Below are positions 34,882 through 44,354 of a stretch of DNA of 64,000 nt, piece by piece. Position 1 is the first letter of the stretch; each line of letters opens with the position of its first letter. The notes beneath the pieces were generated by a model that had not been told where the DNA came from, made no database searches, and was given only the letters and a program-made list of their open reading frames with translations. This stretch comes from [Leptolyngbya] sp. JSC-1. Its GTDB lineage: Bacteria > Cyanobacteriota > Cyanobacteriia > Elainellales > Elainellaceae. A program made the position numbers and the translations under genes. The stretch lies in NCBI GenBank assembly GCA_000733415.1, contig KL662191.1:2556371-2620370 (forward strand). The letters are read 5' to 3'.

Positions 34882-35391
34882 TTAGAACGGAATCTCGTCG
34901 TAGTCAATTGGTTCCGGAGCAGGGGCCGAATAGGCTGGGGATTTAGTGGCTGCTGGTTCCGCTTTGGGGGTACGGCTGGCGGGTTTGGCCTTTGCACTGG
35001 GAGCAGCGGTGGCGACTGGGTTGGCTGGAGCCGCAGCGGTTGGTGCTGCGGTTGGCAGACTGGCTGAGGTGGAAGTAATGCTGGCATCGGCACCGAGGAG
35101 ATGGATTTTTTGGGCGGTCAGTTCGGCCCGCTTTTCCTTAAACCCTTCCGGACGTTCGATTGTGTTCATGTGCAGTCGGCCTTCAATAATCACCCGGTCA
35201 CCGACGTGATAGCGCTCCTGGATTTCCTGGGCCAAATTGCCCCAGCCGACAACCTTCAGCTTCTCAGGTGGGTCTTCGTCTCGCAAACCTGGAAACTGCA
35301 CCCAGAGTTCGGCCAGAGGTGTTTGATTATCGGGTGTGTAGCGCAGTTCGGGGTCTTGGACAACTTCCGCCATTAAGATGCAGCTATTCAT
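34882..35391 (-). CDS. ycf41: Ycf41/Slr1034-type single-stranded DNA-binding protein
   Basis: A 169-aa OB-fold protein. It starts MNSCILMAEVVQDPELRYT, then LAELWVQFPGL, LKVVGWGNLAQEIQERY and GDRVIIEGRLHMNT, matching the cyanobacterial Ycf41/Slr1034 SSB-like family rather than the main replicative SSB. After about residue 105 a low-complexity Ala/Pro/Thr/Lys linker leads to an acidic tip ending DYDEIPF, the protein-interaction tail of bacterial SSBs. Expected to bind ssDNA (or RNA) and recruit partners. It is a single-gene unit upstream of nrdJ on the same strand with a 290-bp gap. Confidence 0.82.
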   Translation of the reverse strand: MNSCILMAEVVQDPELRYTPDNQTPLAELWVQFPGLRDEDPPEKLKVVGWGNLAQEIQERYHVGDRVIIEGRLHMNTIERPEGFKEKRAELTAQKIHLLGADASITSTSASLPTAAPTAAAPANPVATAAPSAKAKPASRTPKAEPAATKSPAYSAPAPEPIDYDEIPF

Positions 35392-35815
35392 AACAGATGT
35401 TTAGCTCCTATTGAGGTGGACGCAGGATGTTAATGTGGTTTTGAGTGCCTTTAGTGTACTCAGAGTTTACGGTGATGGTGCAGCTCTTCTGGGCTGACTT
35501 TTAGCCGAAAGGATTTTAGCCGAAAGGATTTGCTAAGAAACAGTCTAATATATTTGTACTATTCTACAAAATTGGGTGGGGGAATGGCAAACTAACGCAA
35601 TTTAGCTTAGTTTATTTCCTTGGTCTCAGGTTTGGCTGGATTGCCAGCCCAATCCCTAGCCTTTAACACCAGCCCCGTTAAGGCGCTGCCAACCGCCATG
35701 TTAAGGAAAATACTCCGACATTCCGCTGGATTTGAGCTAATTTGCGTTATGGCAAAACTGGGCTTGGGCATGTTATGGCTAACGACTACCTGAATTACCT
35801 TGTCGGAGGCGAACC
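35392..35815. other. Gap between the SSB and sensor kinase genes, regulatory
   Basis: 424 bp between divergent genes with no convincing gene. It contains a 15-bp tandem duplication at 35499-35528, and the 5' regions of both genes must lie here. Confidence 0.55.
35499..35528. repeat. 15-bp exact tandem duplication TTTTAGCCGAAAGGA
   Basis: Two exact copies, about 110 bp upstream of the SSB gene's start. Confidence 0.9.
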
Positions 35816-38641
35816 ATGTCCCAGCCAATTCTGTCTGATCCCTCCAATCAAAAACATGATAGAAAGGTTCCTCTCCGCTTGATTTTGGTTCTGCCTTTTG
35901 TGTTGCAAATCTTTGCAGCAGTGGGCCTGGTCGGATATCTCTCCTTTAGAAATGGCCAAAGGGCTGTGAAGGATCTTGCCGCAGAGTTGCATCGAGAAAT
36001 TGCCTCCCGCACCCAGCAACACCTGGAAACTTATCTGGCCACGCCCCATCTAGTGAATCAGATCAGTGTCGATGCAGTTCGCGAGGGGCGATTAGATACA
36101 AAAAATCCAGCAAGCGAGCGCTATCTTTGGCAACAGAAGCAGTATTTTAATTCAGTCAGCTGGATCATGGTTGGCGATCAGCAAGATGGCTCTTTCCTGG
36201 GAATCGGGCTGCGCGGCAAGAATACGGCTCCTCAGTATATTTTTGTTAATCAATCTACAAATTTCTTAAATCACTACTACAACATTGATTCGCAGGGGAA
36301 TCGCATCGGACCACCCGAAATCGGGAAGAAATATGATGCGCGACTCCGCCCCTGGTATAAAGCGGCAGTTGCCGCCAAGCAGCCGGTTTGGGGAGAGATT
36401 ATTCCTGATTTTGGTTCCCCAGTTCTGGTGATTACGGCCAGCCAACCTGTTTACAACCAAGCAAATCAGCTTCTAGGAGTAGCTGGTGTTTTTCTCAGAC
36501 TGCAAGATGTTAGTAAATTTCTGGAACAACTGACGATCGGCAAATCAGGTGAGGTGTTTATTATTGAGCGCGATGGGCGAATTGTAGCAAACTCCACGAC
36601 TGAGCTGCCCTTCAAGGCTCAAGATGCAGAGCGGCCTGAGCGCCTGCTGGCGACGGAAAGTAAGAGTGTGCTCGTGCGGGCAACCGCCAACCATATGATT
36701 CAGCAATTTGGCAACTTCAAGCAGATCAAAGCCCCGACTCAGCTTGACTTTCAGCTCAATGGTCAGCAGCAGCTCGTTCAGGTGACGCCTTTTTCAGATG
36801 GTCGCGGCATTGATTGGTTGATCATGATTGTCGTGCCCGAATCTGATTTCATGGGGCAGATCAACGCTAATACCCAGACTACGATTTTGCTCTGTTTGGG
36901 TGCGCTAGCTGTTGCCACGATCGTCGGAATTTACACCTCGCGTTGGATTACTCGTCCGATTCGCCGCTTGAGTCAGGCCACCGAGTCGATTGCGGCTGGT
37001 AATTTGGATCAGCAGGTAGAAGGGTTTCGGATCAACGAACTGAATGGCTTAGCTCATGCCTTTAACCGCATGGCGCAACAGTTGCGGGATTCGTTTACAG
37101 CCCTGCAACAATCCAACGAAGTCTTGGAATCGCGAGTTGAAGAACGCACGGCTGAGTTGAAACAAGCCAAAGAGGCGGCAGATAGGGCCAACAAAGCCAA
37201 AAGTGAGTTTCTGGCTAATATGAGCCACGAGCTACGCACGCCCTTAAACGGAATTTTGGGCTATGCGCAAATTCTGCAGCGCACAAAGAACCTACCGGAA
37301 GTGGCTCGTAAGGGAGCCAACGTGATGCACCAGTGTGGCGCTCACCTGCTGATGCTAATTAACGACGTTCTGGATCTGGCCAAAATCGAAGCTCGCAAAA
37401 TGGAGCTGAATCCCACCGAGTTTCATTTGCCCGCTTTCCTAAACGGCGTCGCTGAGATCTGCCGCATCCGAGCCGAGCAAAAGCGGCTTTGCTTTGATTA
37501 CCAGTTTGATTCTCAACTCCCGACTGGAATTCGGGCCGATGAGAAGCGCTTGCGTCAGGTCTTGCTGAATTTGATCGGCAATGCGATTAAGTTCACCGAT
37601 CAAGGCAGCGTCCGGTTTGTGGTCAAGGCTCAGCCCATCGAAACCTCTACTGAGATCGCACAACCCATGTACCGATTGCGGTTTCAAATCGAAGATACAG
37701 GGGTTGGCATGACACCAGACCAGCTGGGAAAGATCTTTTTACCATTTGAGCAGGTTGGAACTGCCCAACGCCAAACCGAAGGAACCGGACTGGGGTTAGC
37801 GATCAGCCAGAATATCGTTGCCTTGATGAACAGTACGCTAGAAGTGCAGAGTCAACCCAATCAGGGCAGTACCTTTTGGTTCGAGGTTGAGGTGCCGGTG
37901 GCGCAGAGTTGGGCTGATGCAGCCAGAATGGTGTCCCAGGGCATGATTGTGGGCTATGAGGGGCCAGCACAAAAAGTGCTGATTGTGGATGATCGATGGG
38001 AAAACCGCTCGGTGCTGGTTAGTTTCTTGGAGCCAATTGGGTTTGAGCTAGCTGAGGCCAGCAACGGTCAGGAAGGGTTGGAAATTGCGACTAGTTGGCA
38101 GCCTCATCTGATCATTACTGACTTGTTAATGCCCGGACTGGACGGGTTTGGCATGATTCAACAGTTGCGCCAGCAGCCTGAAACCAAAGATATGATCATC
38201 ATTGCCTCTTCGGCCAGCGTATTTGAAGCCGATCAGCACCAGAGTCTCGATGCCGGTGCCAACGAGTTTTTAGCCAAACCAGTTCAGGCGGATTGTCTCC
38301 TATCCCTACTACAGCGCTGCCTCAACCTCCAATGGCATTATGATCAACTGACTGCTGGGCCAGCCCGACCGACATTCCGCCCATTCCCGCCAACTGACAT
38401 TGCCGATATCGCTGACGTTGCTGACATTACTAACATTGTTGCTCCGCCGCCGAAAGTGGTTGCCCAACTCATCGACTGTCTCAAGAAAGGTGATCTGGAT
38501 GGTGTAATCGAGATCGCCACTGCCCTGCAACAGTCCCATCCCGACTGTGCTGCCTTTGCTCAAACGTTAATCAGCTATGCCGAAGCCTTTGAACTCAAAC
38601 AGTTAGAGGCATTCATTCAGCAATTCAGCCTTCAGCCATAA
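35816..38641 (+). CDS. Hybrid sensor histidine kinase (dCache-HAMP-kinase-REC)
   Basis: A 941-aa membrane sensor. Helix 1 is at about residues 22-42; a dCache-type extracytoplasmic domain (about 45-345) has WSEIIPD-like and RLRPWYKAA motifs of small-molecule-binding Cache domains. Helix 2 lies at about 355-374, HAMP at 375-425, then a coiled coil and HisKA with phospho-acceptor His471 in MSHELRTPLNG. The HATPase has N-box NLIGNAIKFT, DTGVGM and GTGLGL. A REC domain (about 718-835) has Asp769 in LIITDLLMPG, and a C-terminal helical tail (about 870-941) may be Hpt-like but shows no clear acceptor His. A second REC-kinase gene follows 77 bp later, suggesting one phosphorelay. Confidence 0.9.
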   Translation: MSQPILSDPSNQKHDRKVPLRLILVLPFVLQIFAAVGLVGYLSFRNGQRAVKDLAAELHREIASRTQQHLETYLATPHLVNQISVDAVREGRLDTKNPASERYLWQQKQYFNSVSWIMVGDQQDGSFLGIGLRGKNTAPQYIFVNQSTNFLNHYYNIDSQGNRIGPPEIGKKYDARLRPWYKAAVAAKQPVWGEIIPDFGSPVLVITASQPVYNQANQLLGVAGVFLRLQDVSKFLEQLTIGKSGEVFIIERDGRIVANSTTELPFKAQDAERPERLLATESKSVLVRATANHMIQQFGNFKQIKAPTQLDFQLNGQQQLVQVTPFSDGRGIDWLIMIVVPESDFMGQINANTQTTILLCLGALAVATIVGIYTSRWITRPIRRLSQATESIAAGNLDQQVEGFRINELNGLAHAFNRMAQQLRDSFTALQQSNEVLESRVEERTAELKQAKEAADRANKAKSEFLANMSHELRTPLNGILGYAQILQRTKNLPEVARKGANVMHQCGAHLLMLINDVLDLAKIEARKMELNPTEFHLPAFLNGVAEICRIRAEQKRLCFDYQFDSQLPTGIRADEKRLRQVLLNLIGNAIKFTDQGSVRFVVKAQPIETSTEIAQPMYRLRFQIEDTGVGMTPDQLGKIFLPFEQVGTAQRQTEGTGLGLAISQNIVALMNSTLEVQSQPNQGSTFWFEVEVPVAQSWADAARMVSQGMIVGYEGPAQKVLIVDDRWENRSVLVSFLEPIGFELAEASNGQEGLEIATSWQPHLIITDLLMPGLDGFGMIQQLRQQPETKDMIIIASSASVFEADQHQSLDAGANEFLAKPVQADCLLSLLQRCLNLQWHYDQLTAGPARPTFRPFPPTDIADIADVADITNIVAPPPKVVAQLIDCLKKGDLDGVIEIATALQQSHPDCAAFAQTLISYAEAFELKQLEAFIQQFSLQP

Positions 38642-38718
38642 ACCTGCCCCAAGCGCAACCCCATTGCAGGAGCCTGATTATTTCATCCCCTTGTTTAGTC
38701 AGCATTGTTTAGCCAGCT

Positions 38719-40116
38719 ATGTCCATTTCCCCGTCCAGCCTGATTCTAGCCGTAGACGATAACCCAACCAACCTTGCGACTCTGAGCCAGACCTTGAAAC
38801 ATGCTGGCTGGCAGGTGCGAGTGGCCATCGATGGTGAAAGCGCCATCGCCAAAGCGCACTATGAGCCGCCGGATTTGATTCTGCTTGATGTAGAAATGCC
38901 CGGAATGAACGGGTTTGAGGTTTGCCAACAGCTCAAGGCCAATGCTGTCACTCAATCTATTCCGGTAATTTTTACCACCGCCCTAGCCGACCTTGACAAT
39001 AAGGTGAAAGGGCTGTCGCTAGGAGCCGTAGATTACATCATCAAGCCCTTCGAGGCGCAAGAAGTGGTGGCACGGGTGCAGGTCCATTTACAGTTGCGTC
39101 GCCTCACCAAAATGCTAGAAGAAAAAAGTGCGCTACTAGAAGTCAGCAACACCGCCCTACAGCAATTGACTCAAGCCCTAGAAGAGCGAGTGCAAGAACG
39201 CACGGCAGCCCTAGAGATGGCGCAAGTGCGGCTAGTACAGCAGGAAAAGCTATCGGCCTTGGGCGAATTGGTCACTGGCGTTGCCCACGAAATTAACAAT
39301 CCGGTTAACTTCATTGCCAGCAACATCGAGCCGGCTCAAGACTATGTAGCCGATTTAACCCGGATTCTACAGCTTTACCAACAGCATTATCCCCATCCAG
39401 TGCCGGAAGTGGAGGCCGAGTTGGCTGCCGTAGACCTAGACTTTGTGCTGGAAGATTTAACCAAACTATTGACCTCGATGCAGCTAGGAGCCAACCGACT
39501 GCGGGCACTCAGCAATTCTCTCCGCACCTTTTCCCGGACTGATACTGATACTAAAGTGTCTGCCGATATTCACACAGGGCTAGACAGCACCTTGATGATT
39601 TTGGGGCATCGCTTAAAAGCCACCGAATCGCGCGACAGCATTCAGGTAATCAAAAATTACGGCGATCTACCTAAAATTGAATGCTATTTGGGGCAGTTGA
39701 ATCAGGTATTCATGAATATTCTGGCGAATGCTATCGATGCCTTAGAAGAAGCCAATCTCCGCCGTTTGCCTCAGGAGCGCGAAGCCATTCCTAACCAAAT
39801 CGCCATCACGACCCAAGTCGCCCCTGATCAACAGCATGTAAGCATTCAAATTCAAGACAATGGCATTGGCATGTCAGATGAAGTTCGCTCTCGCATTTTT
39901 GAGCGCTCGTTTACGACTAAAGCAGTCGGCAAAGGCACCGGGTTAGGACTCTCGATTAGCCAGCAGATTATTGCCGAAACCCACGGCGGCTCGTTGCAGT
40001 GTGAATCGGTCGCCGGAGCAGGTAGTGTGTTTACGATTACTCTGCCGATTGCTCACTCGGTTTCTTCGGACATGTCGTCTGACTCATGGTCCCGATCGAC
40101 GAATTCCTGCACGTAG
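38719..40116 (+). CDS. Response regulator-histidine kinase hybrid (REC-coiled coil-kinase)
   Basis: A 465-aa soluble protein. The N-terminal REC domain (residues 8-125) has acidic pocket AVDDNP, phospho-acceptor Asp57 in LILLDVEMPG, and Lys109 in YIIKPFE. A coiled coil leads to a kinase with His190 in VAHEINNPVNFI, a HisKA subtype common with REC inputs, and an HATPase with N-box ILANAIDAL, DNGIGM and GTGLGLSIS. It would receive phosphate on REC and pass it through its own kinase, a typical companion to the membrane kinase immediately upstream. The last 64 bp overlap the 3' end of the convergent nucleotidyltransferase gene. Confidence 0.9.
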   Translation: MSISPSSLILAVDDNPTNLATLSQTLKHAGWQVRVAIDGESAIAKAHYEPPDLILLDVEMPGMNGFEVCQQLKANAVTQSIPVIFTTALADLDNKVKGLSLGAVDYIIKPFEAQEVVARVQVHLQLRRLTKMLEEKSALLEVSNTALQQLTQALEERVQERTAALEMAQVRLVQQEKLSALGELVTGVAHEINNPVNFIASNIEPAQDYVADLTRILQLYQQHYPHPVPEVEAELAAVDLDFVLEDLTKLLTSMQLGANRLRALSNSLRTFSRTDTDTKVSADIHTGLDSTLMILGHRLKATESRDSIQVIKNYGDLPKIECYLGQLNQVFMNILANAIDALEEANLRRLPQEREAIPNQIAITTQVAPDQQHVSIQIQDNGIGMSDEVRSRIFERSFTTKAVGKGTGLGLSISQQIIAETHGGSLQCESVAGAGSVFTITLPIAHSVSSDMSSDSWSRSTNSCT

Positions 40117-42614
40117 GCCCGGTACTCCCGCAGCGTTTCATCGACCCAACCGCGATTTTGGCTATCGGCATAGAGGTGCACCAGCGGTTCACCCGCATCG
40201 GGCAGCACCAGAATCCAGCTATCGTGGCTGGCATTAAAAATCTTCACACCATCGGTGAGATCCAGATCTTCGGCAGGATGGGTTTCGACTAAATGGCGCA
40301 TCAGCGACCCTTTTACCGCCCAAGGACAGCGGACCGTAAGACTGCGGTGGGAGACTCGCGGTAGCTCAGCCCGGATTTGACCCAGCGTGCGGGGACTGTT
40401 GGTATAGGAGTCGCGTTGCTGCATTGACAGTAATTCAATCAGCTTGGCGATACAAAACATGGCATCAAACCCAGGATGGAGTTGGGGAAAGATAAAGCCC
40501 ATTTCACCGCTGCCCCCCAGCACCACGTTGGCATTGGCATGGCAGGCTTCCATCAGCGCGGTTGGATTGGCTTTGGTGCGAATTACTTTGCCATCATGGC
40601 GGCGGGCAATTTGCTCGACGATGCTAGAGGCATTCACAGGCACGACGACCGTTCCACGTGGGTGATCGGTGAGAATCATATGCACCATCAGGGCGGTTAA
40701 CATTTCGGCCCGAATCGGGTTGCCCGACTCATCGACTAAAATAAACTGCTCGCCGTTAGCAGCCACCTGCACACCCAGATTGGCTTTGAGCGCTTCTACC
40801 ACATGCCCCAACTGGCTCAATAACGCCTCCCGATCCGCCACCGACGGCACCATTTGGCTAAGGCTGGCATTCAGCACTACTGCATCACAGCCAAATTTGC
40901 CCAGGATCTGCGGCAATACCGCCCCTGACACAGCATAGACATAGTCGATTACTACTTTGGAATTGCTGCTGCGAATCACCTCGCCATTCAGGTGCCGCTC
41001 GAAGCTGGCGCTATAGATTTCGGTGGCTTGAGAAACCGTGGAGACATTGCCGATTTCTTGGATTTGGGCACGACGGAAGTCTTCTTTGAAGTAAGCGCCT
41101 TCGATTTTCTTTTCCCGCCCTTTGCTAAGGTTGATGCCCTTGTGGTCAAAAAATTCAATCAGAATATGATCCGGGCGTTCCGGATGTACCCGCACATGGA
41201 TGCCGCTGGCCACGGCTAAGGTGGGAGCTGCTGAGCGGGCCACTGGAATCGCCGTTGCTTCCAAATTTTTGACATTAATCCCCACCGACATCAAACCCGC
41301 AATCAATGAACGAGACACCATACGCGAAATCGGCCGCTGGTCCCGCGAAACCGCTACATAGGAACCTGGCTTCAGCGTGGACCCAAAGGCCGAGCCTAAC
41401 CGGACCGCAAACTCCGGCGTAATATCTACATTCGCTAACCCGGAAACGCCGCGCAGACCGAATAAATTCCGGTGGGCCGCCTGTCCCCAGATCAGGTTCA
41501 TATTCAGGATGGCCCCCGGCTCGATCTTTTTGCTGGGCCAAACCCGCACATTTGGGCTAATTTGCGCTTCTTCACCCACCGTGGTCAGTGAGCCAACAAT
41601 CGCGCCTTCCAACACATGCGCGCGCCGATCGACGCGAGTTCCCCTCGCCGCTACACAGGCCCGCAGATGGGCTTCCTCCCCGACCAATACCCCATTCCAG
41701 ATAATCGGACGCTTCAGGTCTGCGTCAGCCCCAATTTGGACGTTATCGCCGATCACCGTACCAGAGGCAATCTGTGCCCTCGCGCCAATCCGGCAGTTGT
41801 TGCCAATCAGAGCTGGTGTTTCGATGCGAGCCGAAGAGTCAATGTAGGTATTCTGCCCCACCCATAACCCTGGTGACCGTTCAATATAGTCAAACTCTAG
41901 CTTGACTCGTTGATACAGAGCTGCGTACTGCGCTTCTCGGTAGGCGTCTAGATGACCAACATCGCACCAATAGCCCTGCGCCACATAGCCATAGATCGGG
42001 TCGCCTTTTTCCAACAGCAGCGGAAACAGATCTTTGGAAAAATCAGCCTCCTGATCGGCGGGCAAATAGTCCAGCACATCGGGTTCCAGGATGTAGGTAC
42101 CGGTATTGACCGTATCGGAAAAGATCTCGCTACTAGAGGGCTTTTCTAAAAATCGCTTGATTCGCTGTTGCTCGTCGGTAATCACCACGCCAAACTCAAT
42201 CGGGTTGGGGACACTGGCCAGAATGATTGTGGCCTTAGCCTGACGTTCTTTATGAAACCGAATCGCCGCACTCAGGTCAAAGTCAGTAATGCAGTCACCG
42301 CTGATTACTAAAAAGGTATCGTCCAACAGTTCGGCCACATTTTTGACACAGCCTGCGGTGCCCAGCGGCTGATCTTCTTCCACGGCATAGGTCATCTGCA
42401 CGCCAAAATCGCTGCCGTCCTGGAAGTAGTCCCGCATGATGTCGGGCAAATAGTGCAGCGTGGCAATAATTTCGGTGATGCGATGCCGCTTGAGCAAATT
42501 CACGATGTGCTGAGCGATGGGGCGATTCAAGATGGGCACCATCGGTTTCGGTAAGTCACAGGTTAGGGGTCGTAGACGTGTCCCTGATCCACCCGCCATC
42601 AGCACTGCTCTCAT
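40053..42614 (-). CDS. Mannose-1-phosphate guanylyltransferase fused to degenerate phosphomannomutase domain
   Basis: An 853-aa protein in three parts. Residues 1-235 form a sugar-phosphate nucleotidyltransferase (MAGGSGTRLRPLT, metal Asp in ISGDCITDFD, EKPSS, GYWCDVG). Residues 250-385 form a left-handed beta-helix of hexapeptide repeats. Residues 385-850 resemble a phosphomannomutase/phosphoglucomutase. In the latter, the phosphoserine loop (normally TASHNP) reads GIHVRVHPERPDH at about 471-483, and no DGDGDR metal loop is found, so the mutase part is probably catalytically dead and regulatory or structural. The expected role is activated mannose/glucose supply for polysaccharides. The gene stands alone; its stop overlaps the upstream kinase's end by 64 bp. 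Confidence 0.85.
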   Translation of the reverse strand: MRAVLMAGGSGTRLRPLTCDLPKPMVPILNRPIAQHIVNLLKRHRITEIIATLHYLPDIMRDYFQDGSDFGVQMTYAVEEDQPLGTAGCVKNVAELLDDTFLVISGDCITDFDLSAAIRFHKERQAKATIILASVPNPIEFGVVITDEQQRIKRFLEKPSSSEIFSDTVNTGTYILEPDVLDYLPADQEADFSKDLFPLLLEKGDPIYGYVAQGYWCDVGHLDAYREAQYAALYQRVKLEFDYIERSPGLWVGQNTYIDSSARIETPALIGNNCRIGARAQIASGTVIGDNVQIGADADLKRPIIWNGVLVGEEAHLRACVAARGTRVDRRAHVLEGAIVGSLTTVGEEAQISPNVRVWPSKKIEPGAILNMNLIWGQAAHRNLFGLRGVSGLANVDITPEFAVRLGSAFGSTLKPGSYVAVSRDQRPISRMVSRSLIAGLMSVGINVKNLEATAIPVARSAAPTLAVASGIHVRVHPERPDHILIEFFDHKGINLSKGREKKIEGAYFKEDFRRAQIQEIGNVSTVSQATEIYSASFERHLNGEVIRSSNSKVVIDYVYAVSGAVLPQILGKFGCDAVVLNASLSQMVPSVADREALLSQLGHVVEALKANLGVQVAANGEQFILVDESGNPIRAEMLTALMVHMILTDHPRGTVVVPVNASSIVEQIARRHDGKVIRTKANPTALMEACHANANVVLGGSGEMGFIFPQLHPGFDAMFCIAKLIELLSMQQRDSYTNSPRTLGQIRAELPRVSHRSLTVRCPWAVKGSLMRHLVETHPAEDLDLTDGVKIFNASHDSWILVLPDAGEPLVHLYADSQNRGWVDETLREYRAYVQEFVDRDHESDDMSEETE

Positions 42615-43068
42615 AATTCCTCCTTCTGATTGACCCTTCTCTAATCTACCAATCGCGTTTTTATTGCTCTAGCTCCAGCTCCAGTCTCCTACGGAAGCCA
42701 ATTTTGCCGTGCTTCCCCCAGGAAGTATTCAGCTTGGAAAATAATGAATAATTATTACGAAGCGGTTTGTAAACGGTTGATTGCACAGGTTAATTGCACT
42801 CTCGAAACGCTCAGCGGCTAAAAAATGGGGTGAAATCTATGGCATTTACGACTCGGTTTGACCATCCAGCTCATGAAGCTACCTGTACCGACCATACTTT
42901 GACTTGTAGCAGGACTTCGGTGGGCTACTCTACACTTGAAGAAAAGCTTTAACTTCTGAGTCAGCCAGAGTTTGCAAAAGTTTATGTCTGGTTACTTAAC
43001 TAGAAAATGGACTCAAGCATCAAGCTGATTCAATATCCCCAGGATAACGATTTAGGAGATAAACCTTC
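42615..43068. other. Gap upstream of the small membrane protein, no gene seen
   Basis: 454 bp without convincing coding or RNA structure. It presumably holds divergent promoters for the nucleotidyltransferase and small membrane protein genes; a short direct repeat of TTAATTGCAC/GATTGCACAG occurs near 42780. Confidence 0.55.
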
Positions 43069-43248
43069 ATGGGCAACTTGCTTCTTTTGGTGGTAGTCAT
43101 TGTGTACCTCGGCGGCGTGTGGAAGTTTTGGACTGGCTTTCACCGCACCAATTTTTCTAATGGTCGTCCCTACTTAGCCTTGCTGTGGCCGGTTTTAATG
43201 GTAAATCGCTCCTATCGGCAAAATTTCCAGCGAGCGCTGAAGGGATAG
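43069..43248 (+). CDS. Small conserved membrane protein, 59 aa
   Basis: A complete small gene with a good ribosome binding site (TTTAGGAGA, 10 nt before ATG). The product has one hydrophobic helix (NLLLLVVVIVYLGGVWKFW, residues 3-21), an amphipathic stretch, a second weakly hydrophobic segment (PYLALLWPVLMV) and a basic end (NRSYRQNFQRALKG). From memory, proteins with this GFHRTNF...RPYLALLWPVL pattern are widespread single-copy cyanobacterial hypotheticals. No function known; inner or thylakoid membrane location inferred. Confidence 0.75.
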   Translation: MGNLLLLVVVIVYLGGVWKFWTGFHRTNFSNGRPYLALLWPVLMVNRSYRQNFQRALKG

Positions 43249-43575
43249 GTTCACGAAGTTTTGAGTTTTGAGTTTTAAGTTAGGGTGGTTTTGTAGATCG
43301 GTTGAACTCAGATCGGAAGCTGTTTACTTGAGGACTCTCGATAAGTCTGTGAACGTTCTGGGTTCGTGTCTGGCATTGTCCATCCGTTGTGAAGCACGGG
43401 CTAATCTAGCAAGTCCGCTCATACGCTTGCGTTCCCGCGGGGTAGTAGACTAAACCCCCTCAGAACACCGCCCCATAGAAACAGGCTACAAAACTCAAAA
43501 CTGCTTCAACTATCCTCTTCAACTCAAAACTCAAAACTGCTTCAATTGCCCCTTCAACTCAAACCTTCTTAAGTC
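43249..43575. repeat. Gap carrying dispersed TTTTGAGTTTTAAG repeats in both orientations
   Basis: GTTTTGAGTTTTGAGTTTTAAGTT occurs near 43258-43281 (given in pieces), and reverse-orientation ACTCAAAACT copies, each followed by GCTTCAA, near 43493-43560. Related copies are at 12891 and 63775. No gene is visible. Confidence 0.7.
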
Positions 43576-44309
43576 ATGGCCCAAAAGCGAGGCGATCTCT
43601 CCCAATCCCAAGACCTTTCCACCTTTTTAAGCAGCCATTCACCAAGCTGGCAGCCCTATCTGGAGACCGTGGCGCTCCGGTTTAATAAAGAATACCGGCG
43701 GGAAGCCTTTGAGGTGCCGGACGAGGTGCAAGCAATGCCAGTTTATCAGGAATGGTCGGCGGGCTTGCTGACGAGTCGCTTGACCTCGCCCTTTTGGGAA
43801 ATCGCGAAACCGAAGAAACACCAGAAGTGCCTTGACCTGGGCTGCGGGGTGAGTTTTCTGATCTACCCCTGGAGCGAATGGGAGGCTTTTTTTATGGGCA
43901 AGACATTAGTGTTGTAGCGCGTGACCTGCTCAACGCCAGAGGCTCCCAGCTCAATTCCAAATTGTTCAAGGGTGTACAGCTAGCCCCAGCCCATGAGCTG
44001 AAGTACGAACCCGCTCAGTTCGACCTGATATTTGCGACTGGATTTAGCTGCTACTATCCGATCGCCTATTGGCAGGACGTGCTGACTGCCGTGCGGCGTG
44101 TCCTGAAGCCAGATGGCTTCTTTGTCTTCGATGCCCTCAATCCTGATGCTGAGCTAGCCGAAAACTGGGCGATTCTGGAAACCTACTTGGGGGCAGAAGT
44201 GTTTTTAGAATCGGCTGCCGCTTGGAAAAAGACGATCCAGTCTGCGGGAGCACAAATTGTGAAGCAACAACCGGGCGAGCTGTTTCAGCTTTATAAAGTT
44301 CGGTTCTAG
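43576..44309 (+). pseudogene. Class I SAM-dependent methyltransferase, single-base frameshift
   Basis: The N-terminal part (ETVALRFNKEYRREAFEVPDE... CLDLGCGVSFLIYPWSEWEAFF) contains the SAM-binding LDLGCG motif. It leaves frame at a T7 run (43887-43893), after which the protein continues in another frame as YGQDISVVARDLLNARGSQLNSKL through RRVLKPDGFFVFDALNPD to LYKVRF. Eight Ts would give one 244-aa methyltransferase, as both halves join exactly at EAFF/YGQ. Family proteins are cyanobacterial methyltransferases of unknown substrate. As written, only the first 113 aa would be made and the enzyme would be non-functional. A sequencing error or slippage is the alternative to true decay. Confidence 0.82.
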
Positions 44310-44354
44310 GCGAAGCTTTATCATGGAATGGTCCCCCGCTTCAGGAGAGTGGAA

